From NCBI GenBank assembly GCA_045605745.1, contig JAZUQN010000193.1, positions 1 to 6,493 of the forward strand: 6,493 bases of DNA, written 5' to 3'. A program made the position numbers and the translations under genes. The stretch comes from SIG710 sp045605745 (lineage in GTDB: Bacteria > Bacillota > Clostridia > Oscillospirales > CAG-272). Positions 1 to 5,579 of the stretch are shown here, in pieces. The first letter of the stretch is position 1, and every line of letters starts with the position of its first letter. The notes beneath the pieces were generated by a model. That model searched no databases and was not told the origin of the DNA. It saw only the letters and a program-made list of their open reading frames with translations.

Positions 1-40
1 TCCTGCATTTTCTTATGTCGCTGTTTCTCACGCTATCTCT

Positions 41-74
41 CCTTATTGCGCCATAGACGACCGGCGCAATAAGG
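41..74. repeat. 12-bp perfect inverted repeat (hairpin, 10-nt loop)
   Basis: CCTTATTGCGCC at 41-52 is the exact reverse complement of GGCGCAATAAGG at 63-74, with a 10-base loop at 53-62. It lies beyond the clpC terminator in the direction of clpC transcription. There is no T-run on either side, so intrinsic termination is unlikely. Confidence 0.75.
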
Positions 75-86
75 GTGCACAAAACC

Positions 87-141
87 GCACACTGCTTTCG
101 CCTGTGGTTAACTACTCTATAGTGAAAACTTCGCAGTGTGC
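87..141. repeat. 9-bp perfect inverted repeat with long inner loop
   Basis: GCACACTGC at 87-95 pairs perfectly with GCAGTGTGC at 133-141. Just inside, TTTC (96-99) can pair with GAAA (124-127), leaving a 5-base bulge on one side. The AAGGG at 71-75 could instead extend this outer stem with CCCTT at 141-145, which would break the 41-74 hairpin. Confidence 0.65.
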
Positions 142-195
142 CCTTGTTTGTAAAACTGCAACTCACCTATAAACTCCTGTTTATCTAAAAATCAA

Positions 196-222
196 GAGGC
201 TGATTTGCTTGAAATCAGCCTC
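196..222 (-). terminator. Intrinsic terminator of the ctsR-clpC operon
   Basis: An 11-bp perfect stem (196-206 with 212-222) encloses a 5-base loop. Read on the minus strand it begins six bases after the clpC TAA (231-229) and is followed by a T-rich run, TTGATTTTTAG. Its position and orientation fit the end of the minus-strand operon. On the plus strand there is no immediate T-tract, so it is probably one-directional. Confidence 0.85.
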
Positions 223-228
223 ATATAT

Positions 229-2697
229 TTACGATTTTTCAAAAATTATGCGTCCTTCGCCTTCTTTTGCAACCAATGTATCTCCTGCTTTGATTCTACC
301 CTCAAGCATTTCGATTGAGAATGCGTCCTCAACCATTCTCACAATGGCTCTGCGCAAAGGTCTTGCCCCATAAATAGGGTCAAAGCCTTCTTTTGCAACA
401 AGCTCTTTAACAGAATCATCAAAAGTGAGATTTATTCCCATGTCCAAAACTCGCCTCGAAACCTCATTTAGCATAAGACTTGCAATAGCACAGATATTAT
501 CATGGCTAAGCTTGTTGAATATTATTATATCATCAACTCGGTTGAGAAATTCGGGACGGAATGTGGATTTTAGGGCATTCATAATTGTTTCGTCCTGCTT
601 TTTCTGGGCATCCTTGTCTTCATCTGAGCTGACAAAGCCGAGTGTTCTTGATGCATTTGTCAGGCTTGAAGCTCCTGCATTCGATGTCATAATAATAATT
701 GTGTTTTTAAAATCTACTTTTCGTCCCTGAGAATCGGTGAGAATGCCGTCTTCAAGAACCTGAAGCATAATATTGAAAACATCAGGATGAGCTTTTTCTA
801 TTTCATCAAAAAGTACAACAGAATATGGCTTACGCCTTATCTTTTCCGTAAGCTGTCCGCCCTCTTCAAAGCCTACATATCCGGGAGGAGAGCCGATTAG
901 CTTTGAAACACTGTGCTTTTCCATATATTCCGACATATCAAGGCGTATCATAGCATTTGGATCTCCAAACATAACATCAGCCAAGGCCTTTGTCAGCTCT
1001 GTTTTTCCAACGCCGGTGGGACCTATGAAAATAAATGAGCCAATTGGACGGTTTGGATTTTTCAGACCGATTCTTCCTCGTCTTATCGCTTTTGAAATTG
1101 CTTCAACGGCTCTATCCTGTCCGATAACCCTTTCTTTTAAAATGCATTCAAGCTTCATCAGCTTGTCGCTTTCCTCTTCCATAAGACGGCTTACCGGAAT
1201 ACCTGTCCACTGAGTGACAACATCAGCAATATCTTTTTCAAGCACGGTGTGTGAAGCACCGCTATTGGTCTTTTCCCATTCGGACTTCATTTTTTCATAT
1301 TCGTCACGAAGATTTTTTTCTTCGTCTCTGAGCTTTGCCGCCCGTTCGAAATTCTGTGCTCCGATTGCTTCTTCCTTGTCCTTTGAAAGATCCTTAAGCT
1401 TTTCTTCAATGTCCTTTAGATCAGGAGGAGATGTGAAAGCAGAAATTCTTATTCGTGAAGCTGCTTCATCAACGAGATCTATTGCCTTGTCCGGCAAAAA
1501 ACGATCCGGAATATATCTTTTGGAAAGATTAACTGCAGCTTCAATTGCTTCATCGCTTATCTTAAGTCCGTGATGAGCCTCATATTTATCTCTCAGACCT
1601 TTAAGGATCATAATAGATTCCTCGGAAGTTGGCTCACTTACCATAACAGATTGAAAGCGCCTTTCAAGAGCCGCATCCTTTTCAATATGCTTGCGATATT
1701 CCGATATGGTTGTTGCGCCAACGAGCTGCATTTCCCCTCTTGCAAGTGCGGGCTTGATAATGTTTGCCGCATCAACTGCACCCTCGGCTGCGCCTGCTCC
1801 GATAATGGTGTGTATTTCATCAACAAAAAGGATGATGTTTGGATTTTTTGCAACCTCATTCATAACGCCCTTTAGACGTTCTTCAAATTCACCGCGATAT
1901 TTTGCACCTGCTATCATAGAGGGAATATCAAGGGCAACAATAATTTTGCCTTTTAGATTTTCCGGAACATTTCCGTCAACGATTTTCTGTGCTAAGCCTT
2001 CAACAACTGCGGTTTTACCAACTCCCGGTTCGCCAATAAGACAAGGATTGTTTTTCGTTCTTCGTGAGAGTATCTGAATTACTCGCTCAGTCTCCTTATC
2101 TCTGCCGATTATCGGATCAATCTTTCCTTCTCTTGCCTGCGCAGTGAGATCTCTGCCGTGGTTTGATAGATTTGGAGCCCCCTTTATATCGGATTTTTTT
2201 GTATCCCTTGGAGTACCTGTACTATCGCTTTTGCCGTGATCTCGGTGATCGGAAGATCTGCCGTTTATCTCACCAAGAAATTCATTAATGCTTGCCTTAA
2301 GGTCCTCGCAGGATACTCCCATATCTCGTAGTATTTTAAAAGCAACGCAATCATCCTCGCCGAGAAGTGCCAAGAGCAGGTGTTCTGTTCCAATATATCC
2401 TTGGCCGTGACGCATAGATTCATATGCGGAGCTTTCGATTATTTTTTTTGTTCTTGGAGTCATGTCTGCAGATGTTACATAGCTATGGGAGCCGGAGCCT
2501 GTCATTTCAACAATGGCATTTGCAACATTTTCTTCTGTGACGCCGAATTTTTGGAGGAGCTTGGCAGCTGCGCTGTCTGTCTCCAGGGTCAGAGCAAGGA
2601 GTAAATGCTCTGAGCCTATATATGTGTGTCCCATTTCCCGTGCGGCACTGAGCGAACGGTTAAGGGTGCTTTGAGCTTTTTGTGTAAAACGGTTCAA
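229..2697 (-). CDS. clpC: ATP-dependent Clp protease ATP-binding subunit ClpC
   Basis: ClpC is a cytoplasmic Hsp100/AAA+ unfoldase that feeds substrates, including McsB-tagged phosphoarginine proteins, into the ClpP peptidase. The 822-residue product has the whole architecture. Two Clp_N repeats (about 1-70 and 76-145) carry Glu30 and Glu105, aligned with the phosphoarginine-binding Glu32 and Glu106 of B. subtilis ClpC. AAA1 has Walker A GEPGVGKT (222-229), pore loop KYRGEFE (266-272) and Walker B FVDEIH (291-296). The middle domain has a UVR-like coiled coil (about 428-475). AAA2 has GPTGVGKT (559-566), GYVG (606-609) and LFDEIEK (629-635), then an LGF ClpP-docking tripeptide (686-688) and GARPLRR sensor 2 (777-783). 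The start is TTG, set by AGAAGG seven bases upstream; the next in-frame ATG is codon 22 and would remove part of the N domain. The linker at 146-180 is unusually rich in Ser, Asp and Lys. It is the last gene of the operon, 26 nt after mcsB. Confidence 0.98.
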   Translation of the reverse strand: MNRFTQKAQSTLNRSLSAAREMGHTYIGSEHLLLALTLETDSAAAKLLQKFGVTEENVANAIVEMTGSGSHSYVTSADMTPRTKKIIESSAYESMRHGQGYIGTEHLLLALLGEDDCVAFKILRDMGVSCEDLKASINEFLGEINGRSSDHRDHGKSDSTGTPRDTKKSDIKGAPNLSNHGRDLTAQAREGKIDPIIGRDKETERVIQILSRRTKNNPCLIGEPGVGKTAVVEGLAQKIVDGNVPENLKGKIIVALDIPSMIAGAKYRGEFEERLKGVMNEVAKNPNIILFVDEIHTIIGAGAAEGAVDAANIIKPALARGEMQLVGATTISEYRKHIEKDAALERRFQSVMVSEPTSEESIMILKGLRDKYEAHHGLKISDEAIEAAVNLSKRYIPDRFLPDKAIDLVDEAASRIRISAFTSPPDLKDIEEKLKDLSKDKEEAIGAQNFERAAKLRDEEKNLRDEYEKMKSEWEKTNSGASHTVLEKDIADVVTQWTGIPVSRLMEEESDKLMKLECILKERVIGQDRAVEAISKAIRRGRIGLKNPNRPIGSFIFIGPTGVGKTELTKALADVMFGDPNAMIRLDMSEYMEKHSVSKLIGSPPGYVGFEEGGQLTEKIRRKPYSVVLFDEIEKAHPDVFNIMLQVLEDGILTDSQGRKVDFKNTIIIMTSNAGASSLTNASRTLGFVSSDEDKDAQKKQDETIMNALKSTFRPEFLNRVDDIIIFNKLSHDNICAIASLMLNEVSRRVLDMGINLTFDDSVKELVAKEGFDPIYGARPLRRAIVRMVEDAFSIEMLEGRIKAGDTLVAKEGEGRIIFEKS

Positions 2698-2704
2698 ATC
2701 AATA

Positions 2705-2710
2705 CCTTCT
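2705..2710 (-). promoter_or_regulatory. Ribosome binding site that sets the clpC TTG start
   Basis: On the minus strand AGAAGG lies seven bases before the TTG codon at 2697-2695. No in-frame ATG or GTG lies at a usable distance, so this site is the main reason to accept TTG as the start. Confidence 0.8.
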
Positions 2711-2723
2711 TTCAGCTTATTTA

Positions 2724-3734
2724 TTAATTACCAAGAGCGCTTTTTATCAGCTTTGCTCTTTCTCTGTCTCTTTCTTTGTCTGTCTTGGGATTTCCTTTGC
2801 TTTCTGTTGTTAGCGTTGCAGGCAGTGTTTCAACAAACAGCTTTAAAAGCACTGCATAGCTGATGTCGGTGATTATTCCAAGGGAAATGCCAAGGCGTAT
2901 GTTTGCAAAATGTTCTAAAAACTCTGCAGATGACATCATATGGGCGTATTTTAATATGCCTTCACTGCGGAGAGCTCTATCACGCATAAATTCAAGTGCT
3001 TCGTCCTTTATTGTAGCACGAAGCTTTCTTTCCTCTTGGCTTATGCTGTCTATCACATCTTTAAGTTTTTTCAGCGTATCTTCTTCTGTTATTCCAAGAG
3101 TTATCTGATTTGAAATTTGATATAAACAAGCCTTTGCTTCAGAGCCTTCGCCATACATTCCACGCATTGTTAGACCGATTTTTGAAAGACTCTCTGCAAG
3201 AGCACCTATTCTTCCGCTTGTTTTAAGAGCCGGAAGAAACATCATGGCAGAGGCTCTCATTCCGGTGCCAAGATTTGTTGGACAATGAGTTAAATATCCC
3301 AGATTTTCATCAAAAGAGATATCAAGAGAGCGATCAAGCATATCGTCGTAGCTGCAAGCAATTTTATAAGCCTCGTCAAGGGCAAGGCCGGGAAGAATGC
3401 TTTGCAGGCGGATATGATCCTCTTCGCATATCATAATGGCGCTTCCGCTGTTTTCGTTCAGCAAAAGAGCATGGGGAGATTTCTTTGCAGCAAATTCGGG
3501 ACTGACAAAATGCTTTTCAACATATGACATTGCTTCGGGCTGTGATATCTCGGAAAAATCAATGATTTTAAAGCCTCCCGATGAGAAAACATCCGAAACT
3601 GCGGCTATGATCTCTTTTGCCCCTTCTGCAGATAATTTGCTTGCAAAGGGATATCCGGCAATATTTCTTGCAAATCGAACCCGTGAGCTTACAACAGTGT
3701 CTATTTCATTGCCAATTTCATTATACCAAGCCAT
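2724..3734 (-). CDS. mcsB: Protein arginine kinase McsB
   Basis: McsB is a phosphagen-kinase-fold enzyme that uses ATP to phosphorylate arginine side chains on misfolded proteins and on CtsR, marking them for ClpC-ClpP. The 336-residue product contains SSRVRFARN (16-24), the EEDH catalytic-loop motif (104-107), the catalytic-cysteine motif CPTNLGTG (Cys151), RGMYGEGSEA (191-200) and NQITLG (209-214). A C-terminal RDRERAKLIK (322-331) matches the RDxxRAxxIR allosteric phosphoarginine pocket of bacterial McsB, with Lys in place of the last Arg. The residue before the catalytic cysteine is His150, where B. subtilis has Ser. The length is slightly below the 363 of B. subtilis because the N- and C-terminal ends are shorter; no core motif is missing. 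The ATG has a GAGGTG site five bases upstream that overlaps the mcsA stop, which suggests translational coupling. Annotators may label it an ATP:guanido phosphotransferase. Confidence 0.97.
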   Translation of the reverse strand: MAWYNEIGNEIDTVVSSRVRFARNIAGYPFASKLSAEGAKEIIAAVSDVFSSGGFKIIDFSEISQPEAMSYVEKHFVSPEFAAKKSPHALLLNENSGSAIMICEEDHIRLQSILPGLALDEAYKIACSYDDMLDRSLDISFDENLGYLTHCPTNLGTGMRASAMMFLPALKTSGRIGALAESLSKIGLTMRGMYGEGSEAKACLYQISNQITLGITEEDTLKKLKDVIDSISQEERKLRATIKDEALEFMRDRALRSEGILKYAHMMSSAEFLEHFANIRLGISLGIITDISYAVLLKLFVETLPATLTTESKGNPKTDKERDRERAKLIKSALGN

Positions 3735-3743
3735 GTTGTCACC

Positions 3744-4280
3744 TCATTCCTTGCCCTCAAGGCTTTTAATTTTGTCTCGCAAAATTGCTGCTTGCTCAAA
3801 TTCTTCGTTTGCAATAGCATTCTTCAGCTCTTTTTTTAGAGTCTTTAGCTCGTTTTCCTTTGCGTGCTTTGCCTTGGATTTTGCCGGAGCTCTGCCTATA
3901 TGCTTAGCATTTCCGTGTATCGAGCGAATAGTGCCATCAAGCTCCTCGGAAAAAGTCTTGTAGCATTCTCCGCAGCCAACCTTTCCAAGCTTTTGCAGAT
4001 CTGCCAAAGTTGAGCCGCAGGAGGAGCAGGTCTTTTTGGGGCTTAACTGACTATAGCCGATTGCCGGTGAAAACAGTCCGGCAAAAAGATTATCGTGGAG
4101 AGAGGAGAGGGAAGAGGAAAAGCCAAAGGAATCAAAGAAATTGCTGTCCTCGGGAATTTCTCCGGATCCTTGAAGCTCCTCAGCACAGCTTTGGCAAAGT
4201 GAAAAGCTGCGCTTTTTTCCGTTGATATTTTCTTCAAAGAAAAAGGTGGCATTATTTTTTTTGCATTTTTCACATAACAT
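3744..4280 (-). CDS. mcsA: McsA, zinc-finger activator of McsB kinase (UvrB/UvrC-motif protein)
   Basis: McsA binds and activates McsB, modulates CtsR, and acts as a thiol-stress sensor in the Clp system. Four CxxC pairs are visible: Cys3/Cys6, Cys29/Cys32, Cys85/Cys88 and Cys103/Cys106, which form two four-cysteine zinc-binding modules. Between them is a Ser/Phe-rich stretch (about 45-80). A UVR coiled-coil motif follows at about 143-177 (ELKNAIANEEFEQAAILRDK), similar to the one in the ClpC middle domain. At 178 residues it is close to the usual size (B. subtilis 185). The ATG is preceded by AAAGGA ten bases upstream. A nearer upstream ATG at 4291-4289 opens a different frame and is too close to the ribosome binding site. 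It starts 27 nt after ctsR and ends 9 nt before mcsB. Confidence 0.95.
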   Translation of the reverse strand: MLCEKCKKNNATFFFEENINGKKRSFSLCQSCAEELQGSGEIPEDSNFFDSFGFSSSLSSLHDNLFAGLFSPAIGYSQLSPKKTCSSCGSTLADLQKLGKVGCGECYKTFSEELDGTIRSIHGNAKHIGRAPAKSKAKHAKENELKTLKKELKNAIANEEFEQAAILRDKIKSLEGKE

Positions 4281-4307
4281 TTTATTATCATCCTTTCTTT
4301 ATATATT

Positions 4308-4757
4308 TTATCCCATAAGTGAGAGAATTATATGTCTGAATATGTCGGCCCTCACATTTTCTCTTGCGATCGGTGGAAGTGAAGACAGGGCTGCTGATGA
4401 AAGAGCAGCATAGATCATTTTATATTCTCTTTCTGTTATAATTGAGTTGCCAAGAAGATTCTTAAGATATGCTGCCGCTTCACCTTCATCTATAGCATCT
4501 CCAATGGCATAGAAAAAGTGCATCAAATATTCGCTTTTGTGCATCTGCTTTTTAACTATGCGTATGCATCCGCCTCCGCCTCTGCGACTTTCAATTATAT
4601 ATCCGCGCTCGGGTGTAAAGCGGGAGGTTATTACATAGCTTATCTGGCTCGGAACGCATCCAAGCTTGTTTGCCATTTCGTTTCTTTTTAGTTCAAGAGC
4701 ACCTCCGCTCTCGTCAAGCATTTCTTCTATTAATTTTGCAATACTGTCTGCAAGCAT
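4308..4757 (-). CDS. ctsR: Transcriptional repressor CtsR
   Basis: CtsR is the class III heat-shock repressor. It binds direct repeats of (A/G)GTCAAA as a dimer and releases them on heating through a glycine-rich wing; McsB and ClpCP then inactivate it or remove it. The 149-residue product matches the family along its length: a helix-turn-helix around KRNEMANKLGCVPSQISYVI (24-43), RFTPERGYIIES (46-57) and the wing RRGGGG (58-63), then the C-terminal domain with the ITEREYKMI segment (107-115). Where B. subtilis has Tyr directly after the four glycines, this protein has Cys64. As first gene of the operon it is autoregulated: matching operators flank its promoter. The ATG start gives an N-terminus that aligns with family members. 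The nearest purine-rich ribosome binding site, AAGGATGG, is rather far away (about 9-12 nt, depending on which bases pair). Confidence 0.96.
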   Translation of the reverse strand: MLADSIAKLIEEMLDESGGALELKRNEMANKLGCVPSQISYVITSRFTPERGYIIESRRGGGGCIRIVKKQMHKSEYLMHFFYAIGDAIDEGEAAAYLKNLLGNSIITEREYKMIYAALSSAALSSLPPIARENVRADIFRHIILSLMG

Positions 4758-4775
4758 TTGATTATACCATCCTTT

Positions 4776-4798
4776 TTTGACTTTGACTTTCTTTGACC
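4776..4798 (-). promoter_or_regulatory. CtsR operator downstream of the ctsR promoter (three heptads)
   Basis: Read on the minus strand this is GGTCAAA (4798-4792), GAA, AGTCAAA (4788-4782), then a third AGTCAAA (4782-4776) that shares one base with the second. The first two form an exact CtsR box of two direct heptads with a 3-bp spacer. The site covers roughly +6 to +28 of the predicted transcript, so bound repressor would block promoter clearance. It sits between the promoter and the ctsR ribosome binding site. Confidence 0.88.
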
Positions 4799-4810
4799 TT
4801 TACTGTACAA

Positions 4811-4839
4811 AGTATAACCCGAAAGTCAAAGAAAGTCAA
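4811..4839 (-). promoter_or_regulatory. SigA-type promoter of the ctsR-mcsA-mcsB-clpC operon
   Basis: On the minus strand a -35 TTGACT (4839-4834) and a -10 TATACT (4816-4811) are separated by exactly 17 bases. The -35 box lies inside a CtsR heptad, so repressor and RNA polymerase would compete. Transcription should start near A4804, giving a leader of about 47 nt. An alternative pair, TTGACT (4829-4824) with TACAGT 16 bases on, is weaker. Confidence 0.8.
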
Positions 4840-4856
4840 AGTCAAATAAAGTCAAA
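4824..4856 (+). promoter_or_regulatory. Double CtsR operator over and upstream of the -35 box
   Basis: Four AGTCAAA heptads lie on the plus strand at 4824-4830, 4834-4840, 4840-4846 and 4850-4856. They form two CtsR boxes (spacers GAA and TAA), with the second and third heptads sharing base 4840. The first box contains the -35 element of the ctsR promoter. The orientation is opposite to the box at 4776-4798. Confidence 0.88.
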
Positions 4857-4921
4857 GACAAGCAACTGCAGACGATTGTAACCGATTATAATGAAATATC
4901 AGGGCATTTTCTTTTATTTTC

Positions 4922-5224
4922 TTATTTTTTTGTTTTTGACTTTGGTGACATTGGTATACTCCAGATGCTTGTATAACCGCTTGTGACGGGTAAATTTTTT
5001 AAAATTGTATTTTCAAAGCCTTTTTTTGAAGCTTTTACAGTGAAGCTTTTGCAGACCCCTTTTTTATCAGATATAAATAGCGAGATAGGCAGTGAAAAAC
5101 CATCGTTATTTTGAGGTGTGATAAATCTGTTATCCCCAATTTCAATTTTTACATTATCAAGAGGGATGCCGCATCCGTTTATTGTGGCGCGCAGTATCAG
5201 TCGTCCGATTTTGTCATTATTCAT
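4922..5224 (-). CDS. Small hypothetical protein with a carboxypeptidase-regulatory-like domain
   Basis: The function is unknown. The 100-residue product has no signal peptide or membrane segment. Its pattern, GRLILRATINGCGIPLDNVKIEIGD, then a Phe-Thr-Val-Lys-Ala strand, a Gly-Phe-Glu turn and a closing PVTSGYTSIWSIPM, resembles the transthyretin-like (CarboxypepD_reg) beta-sandwich in small proteins of gut clostridia. This is recognition by pattern, not a search. The frame extends to a GTG at 5236-5234, but the strong AAGGTGG site (5239-5233) overlaps that codon and sits eight bases from ATG 5224-5222, so the ATG is preferred. The C-terminus is Lys-rich. It lies upstream of ctsR on the same strand with no terminator between. 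Its promoter is unclear; a TATAAT sits upstream on the minus strand without a good -35. Confidence 0.7.
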   Translation of the reverse strand: MNNDKIGRLILRATINGCGIPLDNVKIEIGDNRFITPQNNDGFSLPISLFISDKKGVCKSFTVKASKKGFENTILKNLPVTSGYTSIWSIPMSPKSKTKK

Positions 5225-5296
5225 TGCATATGCCACCTTTCTTTTTTATTATAATTTATGATTTTTAAATAGTTTAGGTGAACTTTGATTTTCCTA

Positions 5297-5325
5297 TTGA
5301 CTTATTTTGAAAATAGTGTTATAAT
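5297..5325 (+). promoter_or_regulatory. SigA-type promoter of the tRNA-Leu gene
   Basis: TTGACT at 5297-5302 and TATAAT at 5320-5325 are separated by exactly 17 bases. The predicted start at about 5332 is only a few bases before the mature tRNA 5' end at 5335, as is common for single tRNA genes. Confidence 0.88.
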
Positions 5326-5334
5326 TAAAAGCAC

Positions 5335-5421
5335 GCCGGTGTGATGGAATTGGCAGACGTGCCGGACTCAAAATCCGGTCCTGGCGACAGGGTGCGGGTT
5401 CGACCCCCGCCACCGGCACCA
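5335..5421 (+). tRNA. tRNA-Leu (anticodon CAA), CCA encoded
   Basis: The 87-nt sequence folds as a class II tRNA. The acceptor stem is GCCGGTG (5335-5341) with CACCGGC (5411-5417), the discriminator is A5418 and the encoded CCA is 5419-5421. The anticodon stem is CCGGA/TCCGG (5362-5366, 5374-5378) with loop CTCAAAA, placing anticodon CAA at 5369-5371, which reads the leucine codon UUG. A long variable arm (CCTG 5380-5383 with CAGG 5388-5391) is typical of tRNA-Leu. The T arm is GCGGG TTCGACC CCCGC (5394-5410). No intron or disruption is seen. Confidence 0.97.
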
Positions 5422-5493
5422 ACAGACAGCAGAGATATGTACATTATCACAGAATTGATAAGTTCAAATTTGTCTTTATCCTCTGCACATTGT

Positions 5494-5531
5494 AAAACCC
5501 TCTTTTGTCTATACGACAAGAGAGGGTTTTT
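5494..5531 (+). terminator. Intrinsic terminator after tRNA-Leu
   Basis: A 16-bp stem (5494-5509 with 5515-5530), including one G-U pair, encloses the loop TATAC. The plus-strand 3' arm ends GAGAGGG and runs into TTTTT (5527-5531). It would end the tRNA transcript about 70-110 nt past the tRNA. The minus-strand arm also ends in a short T-run, so it may work both ways. It lies 48 bases before the APH-like gene and could also limit read-through into it. Confidence 0.85.
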
Positions 5532-5579
5532 ACGATCAGTCTTTTTACTTCTAAAAATCATCAATTCAGAGAGGCTATA

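Larger units (their letters stand above)
2..190. other. Intergenic stretch with two inverted repeats, no convincing gene
   Basis: No protein-coding gene is supported here. The region holds a 12-bp perfect inverted repeat (41-52 with 63-74) and a 9-bp perfect one (87-95 with 133-141), with a further TTTC/GAAA pairing inside the second. Neither stem is followed by a T-tract on either strand, so they do not look like plain terminators. A plus-strand frame is open from base 2 to a TAA at 170-172 (56 codons) with no start in the window. A minus-strand frame from a GTG at about 168-166 is also open past the left edge and has an AGGAG seven bases ahead of it. Neither translation resembles a family I recognise, and open frames on both strands are expected in long palindromes. 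A structured RNA, a small palindromic repeat or the end of a neighbouring gene are all possible. Confidence 0.4.
4776..4846. repeat. Inverted repeat built from CtsR heptads
   Basis: Bases 4776-4797 are the exact reverse complement of 4825-4846 (22 bp). The next inward pair, 4798/4824, is the one mismatch, and two more inner bases (4799-4800 with 4822-4823) also pair. Each arm is heptad-GAA-heptad plus one overlapping heptad. The promoter -10 box lies in the region between the arms. Confidence 0.85.

Noticed and set aside
2..172. Open frames on both strands (56 codons plus; a GTG-started frame minus)
   Set aside because: No recognisable domain, and the palindromic sequence makes paired open frames likely. 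Kept only as a remark on the region.
1214..2077. Long plus-strand frames opposite clpC
   Set aside because: They are antisense to strongly conserved ClpC sequence, lack ribosome binding sites and show no domain.
4783..4811. Divergent plus-strand promoter in the ctsR operator (TTGACT-17-TACAAA)
   Set aside because: The -10 is weak, the hexamers arise from CtsR heptads, and no plus-strand gene follows for more than 500 bases.
4885..4892. ATTATAAT palindrome as a second ctsR promoter -10
   Set aside because: No acceptable -35 at 16-18 bases on either strand, and no extended -10 TG.
4935..4941. A lone CtsR-like heptad (TTTGACT) in the 3' end of the small upstream gene
   Set aside because: There is no partner heptad at 3-bp spacing; it lies in Lys/Thr codons and is easily a chance match.
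5225..5236. GTG start for the small protein upstream of ctsR
   Set aside because: The AAGGTGG ribosome binding site overlaps the GTG itself, while the ATG four codons later has eight-base spacing.
5335..5421. tRNA-Leu as an integration site for a mobile element carrying the APH gene
   Set aside because: No second copy of the tRNA 3' end, no integrase and no composition break are seen in the window.
5429..5486. GCAGAG/CTCTGC pairing and a small TTATC/GATAA hairpin between tRNA and terminator
   Set aside because: Short stems with a large loop in AT-rich DNA; no T-box or riboswitch landmarks are visible.
5505..5579. 25-codon N-terminal extension of the APH-like gene from a TTG at 5505
   Set aside because: It would start inside the terminator stem with no ribosome binding site; ATG 5580 has AGAGAGG at ideal spacing and gives the family length.
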